Below, one piece after another: positions 41,155 to 50,252 of a DNA stretch of 64,000 bases. The notes under the pieces are model-generated. The model made no database searches. It was not told the origin of the DNA and was given only the letters and a program-made list of their open reading frames with translations. The DNA comes from Streptomyces sp. AC558_RSS880 (GTDB lineage Bacteria > Actinomycetota > Actinomycetes > Streptomycetales > Streptomycetaceae), in the NCBI RefSeq assembly GCF_019049255.1, contig NZ_JAGMUJ010000134.1, forward strand, positions 64,985 through 128,984, in the 5' to 3' direction. Position 1 is the stretch's first letter. The number at the start of each line of letters is the position of its first letter. The position numbers and the translations under genes are program-made.

Positions 41155-43746
41155 TCACCCGAGTTCGGCGACCAGGTCGCCGGCCGTCACGCGGACCAAG
41201 GTCTCCGAGGCGTCTCCGGGGCCGGGGAACAGCCGGTAGAGGGTGCCCGACGCCTGCGCCGGCCCGACGCCGCCGTGGACCGTCGCCACGAACACCCGCT
41301 TGCCGGAGGCGAGTTCGACCGCCGCCGTGTCGGGGTCGGGGTGCCGGAGATGTTCCTCGCTGTCCTCCGTCGAAGACACCCTGGTGGCGAACGCGGCCGC
41401 GTCCTCGTCCGGACGCCGCCGGTACCGCAGCAGTGCGGGCTCCGGTTCCCGGGTCATCACGGCCACCTCGGCGGAGCGCGCCGCCGCTCGCCAGACCGCG
41501 AGGTCCCACAGGGTGGTCCGGCTGCCGGAGCCGAACTGCTCCCACAGGTCCCGGGCCACCGTGGCCAGCGGGCCACCGCCGTGCGAGCCGATGCTCTGGA
41601 AGCCGCCCGTCGGCGGCAGATGGGTGTCCGTCCACAGCGCCCGGCGACGGCCCAGGTCCACGATCATCGGCAGGCACACCTGCGAGTCGCCCGCCAGGTC
41701 GAAGCGCTGACGGACCGTGCGCGGATCGTAGGACGCGTCCCGCGGGCCGTGTGCGGGCAGCGCCATGAAGCCCGCGAAGGCGTCCGGCAACTCCTCGAAC
41801 GGCACGTTGTTGTAGCTGAAGACCAGCGGGACGGCATAGACGTCCCCCCGCTCCGCCAGCCGCTCCAGGTCCAGGTCCACGTACTCGGTGGCGCCCCGCG
41901 GCGCGGGGGCGGACGTGAGGTCGCCGGAGTGGACCGCGGCGTCCGCGCCGTACACCAGGTCGGTGTAGTCGCACAGTCCGGTGAACCGCCACTCGGCGTC
42001 GAAGAACGCGACGGAGAGGTCCAGGTCCGTGCGGTTGCCCTGTGGTTCGGTCCAGTGCAGGAACAGCCGCAGCACCGCGCCCTCGGGCAGGGTCTGCGTG
42101 CTGCCCCGGGGGACCGCCACCAGGGCCTTCGCGGTGGACCGCTCGGTGAACGGCACGGTGAGGTCGGCCAGGCCGGTGTCCAGCACCGACAGCTCGTACG
42201 GCTCTCCGGCGGCGAACCGGCGCAGCACCTCCGCCCGCAGCAGCGTGACCGCCTCCGTCACCAGCCCGGAGGGCAGTGGAGTCCGCCGCTCCGGAACAGT
42301 CAGGGCGCGGGTGACCTCCCCGCGCGGGAAGAACACGCGACGGCGGCCGGTGCGGTCCTCGGTACGCGTCCGCAGCGCTCCGAGCGCCGACAGCAGCGGG
42401 CCGGGGCCCACCTTCGGCAGCCCGCGCAGGAGGGCTTTCTCGAGCTCGGGCTCGAGGGTGTCGGCGGTGTGCAGGCGAAGCAGCAGGTCCAGACGGCGGA
42501 CCAGTTCACCGGGACGCTCCCCGGCGAGGGCCGCGGCCCTGCCCGCATCGCCCTCGGCCACCGCCTGTTCCAGTCGCCCGGCCCAGGTCGCCGGGCGGAT
42601 CCGGGTGCCGTCCACACGGACGGCGTCCGGGTGCGCGGCGGCCGTCTCCAGCAGGGCGGCGCCGAACGTGGTACCGGGATCCACCGGGGTGCCGCGCAGG
42701 ACCGCGAAGGCGAGGGCGGCGCGTGGATGCCGGGCGTGCCGCTCGAAGGGGTGCAGGATCTCCGCGGCCCGCTTCCATTCCGTGGGGTGCCGCAGCACGT
42801 CCTCCACGAGGTAAGGCGTCGGCAAGTCGTCGAGGAGCGAGAGCAGTTCGCGGCGCAGCGGGCGCGGCGGGCTCGTGAACCGCGACGGCGTCACCAGTGA
42901 GGCGTCACCGCCGGAGAGCACGGCGAGCAGCCGCAGCACGTCGGTGGCGGTGGTGAGTTGCCCGGTCAGCAGTTCTCGCGGTGGGGGGCCGTCCGGTGCC
43001 TCGCGCACCAGCGCGCCCAGCACCATCGCCTTGGTCTCCCGGACCGGGATGTCCTGGGGCAGCAGGCCCTGGCCGGCCGGGGTGAGGGGCAGCAGCGTCA
43101 GCAGGTCGTCGCGGTCCTGCGGGGAGAGCGGGGTCCGGCGGGCCAGCAGGGCGTCGACCACGGCGGTGGCGTCGGCGGCCCGGTCCGTGCCCAGGCGCAG
43201 CAGCCGCAGTGGGCCGGGCACCGGTGCCTTGGCGGCGCCGACGGCGCGGACCGGCCGCAGGAAGGGGTCGTCGGCGTCGATACGGCGGTGACACACCGGG
43301 CAGCCCGCATAGTCGGATCCGTCCCAGCACAGCCGGCACACCAGGTGCGCGCAGGGCGATACGGGGAACACCGTGCGTGCCTCGCCGCACAGCACGCAGG
43401 GCTGTTCCGGCTGTTGCAGCAGGTAGGCGAAGACCCGGTCCACGTACAGCGCCTCGGTGTTCCGCGGCACGGTGCGCGGGAACCGGCGGAAGAGCGGGAC
43501 GTGGGTGCGGTCGGAGCCGAGCAGGTCGTCGGTCAGCCCGACCAGGTGGGTGTGCGCGACCGCCAGTTCCTCGGAGGTCAGCGAGTCGAGCGCCGCGTGC
43601 AGCCGGGGAGAGAGGAGGTGGCCGCGGCCGAGCAGTTCGGCCTCGAGCCGGCGCAGCGCCGGTCCTGTTCCACTGCCGGACGCGAACGCCCCGTCCACGT
43701 ACACGGTCTGGATACGGCGCAGCAGTACGGACTCGGCAGCGAGCAA
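41155..43746 (-). CDS. RING-finger plus TerD-fold protein (MXAN_6230/SCO0854 type)
   Basis: About 863 residues; TTG 43746 has GGAGGG about 9 nt upstream (CTG 43749 also possible). Near residues 117-152 lies a complete RING-HC pattern: CVLCGE, then CAHLVCRLC, then CPVC. A helical middle region follows, then a TerD-like beta domain (LRLFLHWTEPQGNRTDLDLS, FDAEWRFTGLCDYTDLVYG, GATEYVDLDLERL, VPLVFSYNNVPFEEL). It is a longer paralog of the protein at 20005-22176. RING domains are rare in bacteria; whether this one has ligase-like activity is unknown. No partner genes are adjacent. Confidence 0.88.
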   Translation of the reverse strand: MLAAESVLLRRIQTVYVDGAFASGSGTGPALRRLEAELLGRGHLLSPRLHAALDSLTSEELAVAHTHLVGLTDDLLGSDRTHVPLFRRFPRTVPRNTEALYVDRVFAYLLQQPEQPCVLCGEARTVFPVSPCAHLVCRLCWDGSDYAGCPVCHRRIDADDPFLRPVRAVGAAKAPVPGPLRLLRLGTDRAADATAVVDALLARRTPLSPQDRDDLLTLLPLTPAGQGLLPQDIPVRETKAMVLGALVREAPDGPPPRELLTGQLTTATDVLRLLAVLSGGDASLVTPSRFTSPPRPLRRELLSLLDDLPTPYLVEDVLRHPTEWKRAAEILHPFERHARHPRAALAFAVLRGTPVDPGTTFGAALLETAAAHPDAVRVDGTRIRPATWAGRLEQAVAEGDAGRAAALAGERPGELVRRLDLLLRLHTADTLEPELEKALLRGLPKVGPGPLLSALGALRTRTEDRTGRRRVFFPRGEVTRALTVPERRTPLPSGLVTEAVTLLRAEVLRRFAAGEPYELSVLDTGLADLTVPFTERSTAKALVAVPRGSTQTLPEGAVLRLFLHWTEPQGNRTDLDLSVAFFDAEWRFTGLCDYTDLVYGADAAVHSGDLTSAPAPRGATEYVDLDLERLAERGDVYAVPLVFSYNNVPFEELPDAFAGFMALPAHGPRDASYDPRTVRQRFDLAGDSQVCLPMIVDLGRRRALWTDTHLPPTGGFQSIGSHGGGPLATVARDLWEQFGSGSRTTLWDLAVWRAAARSAEVAVMTREPEPALLRYRRRPDEDAAAFATRVSSTEDSEEHLRHPDPDTAAVELASGKRVFVATVHGGVGPAQASGTLYRLFPGPGDASETLVRVTAGDLVAELG

Positions 43747-43966
43747 CAGGGGAACCCTCCACGACGACCGGGACAGAGGAACGGGGGCGGAGAGTGGACG
43801 CGCTGGGTCTTTTTGCAGAAGGTGAGAAGGATGCGCGTCAGGGAGCCACCCCCGTCGCACCCGATTCCATCACGCACGTGCGCGACCGCCAAACGAATAA
43901 ACGGTCCTCCTCGGTGCGAGCGCCGGGCAACCGTGCGCCGCTTCCCGCACCGGTCCTTCGGCGGTG

Positions 43967-44302
43967 TCAGGGGGAGCGCCCGCGGTGCCGGCCGGCGCGT
44001 CCGGCATGAGCGGACGCGGGTCCGCGTGTGAGGGTGCGGGCCCATGACGAAGGCGCCGCGTACAGCCGGTCGGTGCCGTTGTTGTCGAGCCCAGAGGTGT
44101 GGTCCAGGCCGAGGACGTGCCCGACCTCGTGACGCATGGAGGTGAGATCGCTCGGCCTCGCCGGAAGCACGGTGATCGGCAGCCTGCCGACACCGGTCGC
44201 GTCGCGCCGAGACCATCGCCGGCCGTGGCGGGGGCTGTCGCGGTCGCGCCGGGACAGGCCACTTCCCGGACGGGCGGCGCGACCCGCTCGTGCAAGGGTC
44301 AT
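43967..44302 (-). pseudogene. Remnant of a zincin-type metalloprotease
   Basis: The peptide SMRHEVGHVLGLDHTSG contains the full zincin motif HExxHxxGxxH, as in matrixin-like Streptomyces peptidases. Upstream sequence in this frame is low-complexity and no signal peptide or protease body can be traced. It starts directly after the MFS gene stop on the same strand. Probably the tail of a deleted gene. Confidence 0.5.
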
Positions 44303-44311
44303 GGCGGCCCG

Positions 44312-45580
44312 TCAGGCTCGGTTCCGTGCCGGTTTCGGCTCGGCGGGAGGGGATTCCTCGCGGCGGCGGAGGAGCAGCGGGGTCACCAGCAGAAACACTC
44401 CGGCCAGTCCGATGGCCGTGCGCGGGCCGAGCAGGCTGCCCAGTACGCCCCACAGGGCCGTCAGAAGTGCGGTCGTGGCCCTGGTCGTCACCGCCCAGGC
44501 GGTCAGTGTGCGGGTGACCCGGTCGGTCGCGATGCGCTGGAGGCGGTAGGTGGCGTGGACGGGGTTGAAGACCCCGCAGCAGAGGACGAGCCCGAACTCG
44601 ACGCCGATCACCAGCAGCAGCCCGCCGGTGCCCGGCCCCAGGAAGGCCAGGCCGATGGGCCAGACGGCGCGCAGCGACCCGGCCACGACCAGGACCTGGT
44701 GCTGCCCGAACCGGGTGACGAGCGGCCGGGCCAGCCACGATCCGAGCAGCCCGCCGATCGAGGGCGCGGCGAAGGCGAGGCCGTACTGCCACGGTGCGAA
44801 CCCCAGCTGTCCGAGCATCTGGACGGCCAGCAGCGGTTGGGCGGCCATCACCAGGCCGTTGAACAGGGCGGTGTTGAAGAACAGCGGACGCAGGGCCGTG
44901 TCGGAGAGGACGTACCGCCAGCCGTCGAGCAGGTCCCCGGCGCGCATGCGCGCGGTCTCCCGGCGTTCGGGCCGCGGCTCGTGCCCGCCCGCCGCACGGA
45001 TGCCCAGGGCCGAGAGCAGGTGGCTGACCGCGTCGGCCACCACCGTCGCCACCGGGCCGAGCAACCCGATCGCCGCGCCGCCCAGCGGCGGTCCGACGAT
45101 CGTGACCGTCCAGGCCGTGGACTCCAACCGGGCGTTGGCGACGAGCAGGTCCTCGGCCGGCAGCAGGTTCTTCAGGTACGCGCCGGAGGCGGCGCGGAAG
45201 GTGATCTCGGCCGCCGCGACGACAACCGAGACCAGCAGGAGCTGAAGGAAGGTGAGCGCGCCGAGCGCGAACGCGGCGGGGACCGTCAGCAGCGCCGCGA
45301 ACCGCGTCAGGTCCATCGCGACCAGCACCTGCCGCTTGCGGCGGAACTCCACCCACGGGCCGAGCGGCACAGCCACGGCCGCGCCCACCGCGGCCCCCAC
45401 GGAGGACAGCGCGGCGACCTCGGCCGGTCCGGCGTGCAGGACCTGGACGGCGATCAGCGGGAACGCGCCGAAGGCGAGCCATGTGCCGAGCGCGCTGGTC
45501 CCGTACGCCGCCCAGAGCCATCCGAACTGCCGCCCCAGCCGATGTCCGGGCGGATGTCCCAGCCGGTGTCCGCTCCTCAT
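44312..45580 (-). CDS. MFS transporter, MFS_3 (EntS-like) type
   Basis: A 422-residue membrane protein from ATG 45580 with GAGGGGG upstream. About 12 hydrophobic segments are visible. WLWAAYGTSALGTWLAFGAF near the start, FRRKRQVLVAMDLTRFAALL after helix 2 and ENLLPA-like KNLLPAEDLLVANARLES are characteristic of the EntS/MFS_3 group. These export siderophores, macrolides and other drugs. It is divergent from a LysR gene with a palindrome between them, so LysR control is likely. Confidence 0.88.
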   Translation of the reverse strand: MRSGHRLGHPPGHRLGRQFGWLWAAYGTSALGTWLAFGAFPLIAVQVLHAGPAEVAALSSVGAAVGAAVAVPLGPWVEFRRKRQVLVAMDLTRFAALLTVPAAFALGALTFLQLLLVSVVVAAAEITFRAASGAYLKNLLPAEDLLVANARLESTAWTVTIVGPPLGGAAIGLLGPVATVVADAVSHLLSALGIRAAGGHEPRPERRETARMRAGDLLDGWRYVLSDTALRPLFFNTALFNGLVMAAQPLLAVQMLGQLGFAPWQYGLAFAAPSIGGLLGSWLARPLVTRFGQHQVLVVAGSLRAVWPIGLAFLGPGTGGLLLVIGVEFGLVLCCGVFNPVHATYRLQRIATDRVTRTLTAWAVTTRATTALLTALWGVLGSLLGPRTAIGLAGVFLLVTPLLLRRREESPPAEPKPARNRA

Positions 45581-45680
45581 GCCCGGACCCCCTCGCCCTT
45601 CACCCGCACAACCGATCAGCGATCGGGAGTATCCAAGCGAGGACCCTGGCCGGGGATCAAACAACCGGAGGGTCACGAGT

Positions 45681-45697
45681 CACAACCACCGGTTGTG
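45681..45697. promoter_or_regulatory. Palindrome in the MFS/LysR divergent promoter
   Basis: CACAACC-ACC-GGTTGTG has perfect 7-bp arms and ends 17 bases before the LysR start. A further ACAACCGG lies about 20 bases to the left. Probable LysR binding site. Confidence 0.7.
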
Positions 45698-45713
45698 GCA
45701 TTAGGGTGTCGGC

Positions 45714-46649
45714 GTGGACCTCGACGCCGTACGGACCTTCGTCGCCGCCGCGGACGCGGGGCAGTTCCAGGAGGCCGCCGCCGAGCTGGCGATCACCCAG
45801 CAGGCCGTCTCCAAGCGCATCGCCGGGCTGGAACGCGACCTCGGCGTGCGGCTGTTCACCCGCACCGCCCGCGGCGCCCGGCTCAGCATCGACGGGCAGG
45901 CGTTCCTGCCCCACGCGCGCGAGCTGCTGCGCGTCGCCGAGCGCGCGCAGGCGTCCGTGCGCGCCGGCCGCCGTCCGCTGCGTGTCGACGTGATCGCCTC
46001 GCGCGGTGCGGCGTCGGGCCTGATGCGCGCCTTCCACCGCGCCCACCCGGAGATCGAGCTCGACGTGGTGTGGCTGTTCGACATCGAGACGGCCGTCGCC
46101 GCCCTCCGGTCCGGAACGATCGACGCGTCCTTCCGCGCCGTCGCCGTGCCCGGCCGACCCCTTCCCGAGGACATCGAGTCGGTCCGGGTGCTGGACGAGC
46201 CGCTCCAGCTCCTCACCGGTCCCGCCCACGTGCTGGCGGGCGCCCGGTCGGTGACCGTGGCGCAGCTCGCCGGGCACCGGATCTGGATGCCCGGCATCGT
46301 TCCCGGAACCGAGTGGGCCGCCTACTACGACGACCTCGTCGCCGAGTTCGGTCTCACCATCGAAGCCACCGGCCCCAACTTCGGCTCCGACGCGCTCCTC
46401 GACACCGTCGCCGACACCCCGGCCCTGGCCACCTTCATGGGCGAGCGGACCCGCCTCGTCTGGCCCGCCGGTCACGGCCTGCGCCGCATTCCGGTCACCG
46501 ACCCGACCCCCGTCTACCCGCACTCGCTCCTGTGGCACCGTGACAACCTCCACCCGGCACTGGCCGTGCTCCGCGCCCACCTCGCCGCCGCACCGGCGGG
46601 CCACGACACCGCCGGGACCTGGACACCGGGCTGGGTGACACCGCGCTGA
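45714..46649 (+). CDS. LysR-family transcriptional regulator
   Basis: A 311-residue protein from GTG 45714. The N-terminal winged helix is canonical (LDAVRTFVAAADAGQFQEAA, AITQQAVSKRIAGLERDLGV RLFTRTARG, residues 3-57). The periplasmic-binding-like ligand domain follows. Divergent to the MFS exporter, with an operator-like palindrome in the gap, it probably controls that exporter in response to a small molecule. Confidence 0.92.
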   Translation: MDLDAVRTFVAAADAGQFQEAAAELAITQQAVSKRIAGLERDLGVRLFTRTARGARLSIDGQAFLPHARELLRVAERAQASVRAGRRPLRVDVIASRGAASGLMRAFHRAHPEIELDVVWLFDIETAVAALRSGTIDASFRAVAVPGRPLPEDIESVRVLDEPLQLLTGPAHVLAGARSVTVAQLAGHRIWMPGIVPGTEWAAYYDDLVAEFGLTIEATGPNFGSDALLDTVADTPALATFMGERTRLVWPAGHGLRRIPVTDPTPVYPHSLLWHRDNLHPALAVLRAHLAAAPAGHDTAGTWTPGWVTPR

Positions 46650-46701
46650 ACGCCGTCCCGGAGCACCGCGGGGCTGCTCGGCATCCGCCGGGCAACCCTG
46701 T

Positions 46702-46965
46702 TCACGGTGCGGGTGAGGGGTGTTCGGACTGGGCGAAGCCCAGCTTGTCGAGCAGGGCGCCGAAGAGGTCTTCCACGAAGGTCTCGTGCGAGCGAAGCAG
46801 CTCCTCGACCTCGGACCGTTGTGCCGTGACCGGAACGCCGGCGGCGGCAGCCCAGGCAAGGACACCGTCGGAAGCGGGCGGTCGCTGCGGGCGAAGACCA
46901 GGTGACCCGAGAATCCCGTCCCGGTTCCTCCTTGGGGATACCGGGCACACCCCAAGGGCCGTCAC
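46702..46965 (-). CDS. Small hypothetical ORF
   Basis: The C-terminal half (EVEELLRSHETFVEDLFGAL LDKLGF) looks like genuine helical protein; the first 40 residues do not. No ribosome site stands out. Either a short gene or the end of a lost one. Confidence 0.3.
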   Translation of the reverse strand: MTALGVCPVSPRRNRDGILGSPGLRPQRPPASDGVLAWAAAAGVPVTAQRSEVEELLRSHETFVEDLFGALLDKLGFAQSEHPSPAP

Positions 46966-47229
46966 TGACAGCGGCGACGGTCGTCATCCGCGCTCCGCCG
47001 GACTCCGAGCACGGCCGGCAACGTGCCCGACCACGGCGTCGTCGGCGGGAATCCGGCCCGCGGAACACATCACCCCACACGTGCGGACGATCATGTCGGG
47101 CAGCATCGCCGACCCGGAAGCCGCCGCCCCGAGGGCCCCGCACGCGTGACACCCGCGCCGGGTGCGAAAAGGACGCGCCATGTGAAGCGGGCGCGGCCTG
47201 TGGGGTGAGCGGCTGTTCCGGCACTCCGC

Positions 47230-47849
47230 TCAGGGTCGGGAGGTGGCGACCTTGACCCCGAACCCGATCAGGACGACACCTGTGACGCGGTCCATGGCGC
47301 GTCGTACGGCGGGCTTCTCGAAGAAGGCGCGGGCCCTGGCCGGCACCAGCACGTAGCCGCCGAGCCAGACGAGCCTCAGGGCCGTGTGGACGAGAACCAG
47401 CAAAGTCATCCCGAGATGCGGTGAGAGGCCGGAGGGCGCGAGCGTGGACAGGAGGCCGGTGTAGAAGATCGCGATCTTCGGGCTGAGAACGTTGCTGACC
47501 AGTCCCGTGCGCCACGGATCGCCGGACGGGGCCGCGGGGCCGGCCACCGGCGTCACCGAACGACCGCTCCGGCTCTGCAGCAGGGCCTGGGCACCCAGGA
47601 AACCGAGGTAAGCGGCCCCGGCGAGCTTGACGACCGTGTAGGCCGTGGCGGGCGCCGCCAGGACGGCCGCCAGACCGACCACCGTGAGCGCACCCCAGAC
47701 GAGCAGTCCGCCGTGATGCCACCGACGGTGCGCAGGCCGTCCTGCCGGCCGGACGCGACGGCCCGCTTCGTCACCACCGCCATGTCCGGGCCGGGAACCA
47801 CGGTCAGGACAGCGAGCACCCCCATGGCCGTGAGGAGCTGAACGAACAT
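47230..47849 (-). pseudogene. LysE-family exporter with a frameshift
   Basis: The N-terminus (MFVQLLTAMGVLAVLTVVPG PDMAVVTKRAVASGRQDGLR, from ATG 47849) is in one frame; the rest (VGLAAVLAAPATAYTVVKLA GAAYLGFLGAQALLQ ... to 47230) is in another. The break lies near 47705-47715, where ITAGLLVW is expected: the run reads GCGGACTG, and one added G would restore GCG GGA CTG. With that base the protein would be a full ~206-residue LysE/RhtB exporter. Either a true frameshift or a base-calling error. Confidence 0.85.
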
Positions 47850-48038
47850 GAGTTCAGTGTCGTACCCGGGATCACCCGCGGTTCCCGAGGGGCGGCCTCG
47901 TGGAACGCTCAAGCCGCGTCCCGTGTCCCCGGCGAAGGCGGTGGCGATGCCTCACCGCGCTCACCGCTTCCACCGGTCGGGCACCCCGCGAGGGGCGACG
48001 TCTCAGCGGCCGCCGGGTCGCACCCGGGTGCCTCGGGT

Positions 48039-49046
48039 TCATGGGGTTTCGGCATGTCCTGCCAGTGCGGCGGTGTCCGTCCGGGCGGCGCCGTCCGCCC
48101 CCGTGGCGGTCGCCCGGGGCCTCACCGTGGTGCGGGTCGGCAGGGTGAGCACGGCAAGGCAGCCGACGACCAGGGCGATGCCGACCCATCCCGGCAGGGG
48201 CAGGCGTTCGCCGACGACGAGCACGGCCAGGACGGCGGCCACGGCGGGTTCCAGCAGCGAGAGGGTGGTCGCGGTGCTCGCCGGGACGTGGGCGAGGCCC
48301 CAGCCGAACAGGACGTAGCCGGCGAACATGGGCACCAGGGCCATGTAGACGCCGACGGCCGCGTTGGTCCAGGAGGCGAGGAGCGGGCCCCCGGTGGCCA
48401 GCAGCACGGGCATCAGCAGCAGTCCGCCCAGCCCGAAGACCGTCCCCATGGCCGCGCCGGAGGTGACACCGCGGCTGATCAGACGGTGGGCCGCCCAGGA
48501 GTACAGGGCGTAGGTGAGCCCGGCCACCAGGCCGAGCCCCACGCCGAGCACGGTCTCCCCCACGGACCGGGCCCCGGAGCCGGAGCGGGCGCCGGCGGCT
48601 TCGGCCGCGCACAGCAGCACCGTCCCGGACAGACCCAGCACCGCGCCGGTCGTCCAGCGGCGCGTGAGGCGGCGCCCGTCGACGACGCGCTCGATCAGGG
48701 CCGAGGCGAGCGGGGCCGAGCCGATCGACACCACGGTGCCGGCGGCGACCCCGGCCAGGTGCATGGAGGAGTAGAAGGCCAGGGGGTAGGCCCCGACCGA
48801 CAGCAGGCCGACCAGCACCACACCTTTGTGCGCACGCAGCCGAGGAGCTTCCCGACGGATACGCGGGGCGGCGACGAGGGCCTGGAGCAGTCCGCCCAGC
48901 CCCATGGCCACAGCCCCGATCGCGAGCGGACCCACTGCGGGGGCGAAGGTCGCGGCGGTGCCCGTGGTGCCCCACAGCACCGACGCCACCAGCACACACA
49001 CCGCCCCCACACCCGTCGCGCCGCCGGGTGTCCGGCGCCGCGTCAC
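48039..49046 (-). CDS. EamA/DMT-family transporter
   Basis: A 335-residue, ten-helix protein. GTG 49046 overlaps the TetR stop (GTGA). Two EamA repeats are visible: VASVLWGTTGTAATFAP ... LAFYSSMHLAGVAAGTVVSI GSAP, and GLTYALYSWAAHRLISRG ... GLAHVPASTATTLSLLEPAV AAVLA. Family members export amino acids, metabolites or drugs. Translational coupling to the TetR regulator suggests that the two form one autoregulated unit. Confidence 0.9.
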   Translation of the reverse strand: MTRRRTPGGATGVGAVCVLVASVLWGTTGTAATFAPAVGPLAIGAVAMGLGGLLQALVAAPRIRREAPRLRAHKGVVLVGLLSVGAYPLAFYSSMHLAGVAAGTVVSIGSAPLASALIERVVDGRRLTRRWTTGAVLGLSGTVLLCAAEAAGARSGSGARSVGETVLGVGLGLVAGLTYALYSWAAHRLISRGVTSGAAMGTVFGLGGLLLMPVLLATGGPLLASWTNAAVGVYMALVPMFAGYVLFGWGLAHVPASTATTLSLLEPAVAAVLAVLVVGERLPLPGWVGIALVVGCLAVLTLPTRTTVRPRATATGADGAARTDTAALAGHAETP

Positions 49047-49651
49047 AGCCGGTCCAGCAGGTCGGCCGCCATCGCACGGGCGTGCTCCAGCCGAGTGCCC
49101 GCGCCCTCCAGGCCCGCGCGGGCCATCGCGCCCTCCAGCAGGAACGCCAGGTGTTCCGCCACCGCGCGCGCTTCCTCGGGCCGGCCCGGCAGCAGTTCCC
49201 CAAGATGGCCGGCGAGCAGGGACTCGACCTCCTCCTTGTGCCGGCGCACCACGGTCCGGCCCTCGTCCCCGGCGGGCAGTTCGGCGGCCGCGTTCAGCAG
49301 ACCGCAGCCACGGAAACCGCGCTCGTAGGCGTGGGCGGCGTGATCGGCGTACGCGTCGAAGACGGCCAGCACGCCGCCGCGACCGTCCCGGGCCTGCTCC
49401 AGTCGGCGCCGGTACAGACCCAGCCACTCCTCATGCCGCGCGTCGAGGTAGGCCCGCACCAGGTCGGCCTTGGAGGAGAAGTTGTTGTACAGGCTCATCT
49501 TCGCCACGCCCGCCTCGGCGGTGATCGTGTCGATGCCCGTCGCCGTCACACCGTCCGCGTAGAAGCGGCGTGCCGCGGCGGCGAGCAGCTTCTCCCGCGC
49601 GGCCCCCCGTCGCGCGCCGGGGCGCCCTGCCGCCGTTCCGGTCTCGCTCAT
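49043..49651 (-). CDS. TetR/AcrR-family regulator
   Basis: A 202-residue protein with the HTH GIDTITAEAGVAKMSLYNNF (residues 39-58) and a C-terminal TetR_C helical domain (GFRGCGLLNAAAELPAGDEG). It shares a four-base overlap with the EamA transporter gene downstream. A palindrome lies 22 bases upstream of its start. Likely represses itself and the transporter. Confidence 0.92.
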   Translation of the reverse strand: MSETGTAAGRPGARRGAAREKLLAAAARRFYADGVTATGIDTITAEAGVAKMSLYNNFSSKADLVRAYLDARHEEWLGLYRRRLEQARDGRGGVLAVFDAYADHAAHAYERGFRGCGLLNAAAELPAGDEGRTVVRRHKEEVESLLAGHLGELLPGRPEEARAVAEHLAFLLEGAMARAGLEGAGTRLEHARAMAADLLDRL

Positions 49652-49672
49652 CGCAGCCTCTCCCCTTCACTA

Positions 49673-49688
49673 GGTAGGTCAGTCTACC
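49673..49688. promoter_or_regulatory. Operator-like palindrome of the TetR-EamA unit
   Basis: GGTAG-GTCAGT-CTACC lies just upstream of the tetR gene, with a repeated TAGGTAGG on the left side. Position and symmetry fit a TetR operator. Confidence 0.65.
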
Positions 49689-49917
49689 CATGAAGTGGAG
49701 AGCTTTCGGATGAGGCGCCCGGCGCGAGCTCTTCCTCACCGAGGCCGGGGACAGCGAGGACAGCCGCCGCCCGGCCATCGGACCGGAGAGCACCGCACTG
49801 CCTGCCTGGACCGTCGGTCCATCGCCGCCCCGGCCCGCGAGCGGACTTCCTCGGCGTCTGCCGGCCCGGGCGCCGGAACGCCACTGCTCATCGGCAGCGC
49901 ACCAGCGGCACTCCCGT

Positions 49918-49995
49918 TCAGGACTGCGGTCGCTTCCCGTGGTTCGCCGCGTGGTTGCGGCGCGTCTTCTTCTTGCGGCGCCTCTTCGAGGACAT
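49918..49995 (-). CDS. bL37-like ribosomal protein (25 aa)
   Basis: ATG 49995 is preceded by GGGAGG 5 nt upstream, and a 25-residue frame follows: MSSKRRRKKKTRRNHAANHG then KRPQS. The highly basic start and the ANHGKRP tail match, from memory, the tiny actinobacterial 50S protein bL37 described in mycobacterial ribosomes. It is too short for usual gene-calling cut-offs. The gene stands alone between TetR and the GAF regulator. Confidence 0.75.
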   Translation of the reverse strand: MSSKRRRKKKTRRNHAANHGKRPQS

Positions 49996-50252
49996 GCGCG
50001 CCTCCCTGGTGACGTACAGCCGTGAGACCACGTCTCACCCGGCGGTTCCCGGACCGGCGAACGCCAATGGTCCGTTCCGCCAGTGTTCCTCGCGGCACGG
50101 GGTGCCGCCACTCGCACGCCGGCCGGCCAGGTCGCCGGAGCCGGGGGCGGCCATGCCGGCGGCGACGGCAGGGGGCCGCCCTCGTCGGTACGGTTGTCGC
50201 CGCGCGGCCCCCGCGCGACGATGTCCCCCAGCGCATCGCCCCGCGGGAGGCC

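Noticed and set aside
44099..46543. An 814-codon plus-strand frame across the MFS and LysR region
   Set aside because: It runs antisense to the MFS gene and out of frame with LysR, both of which have clear motifs.
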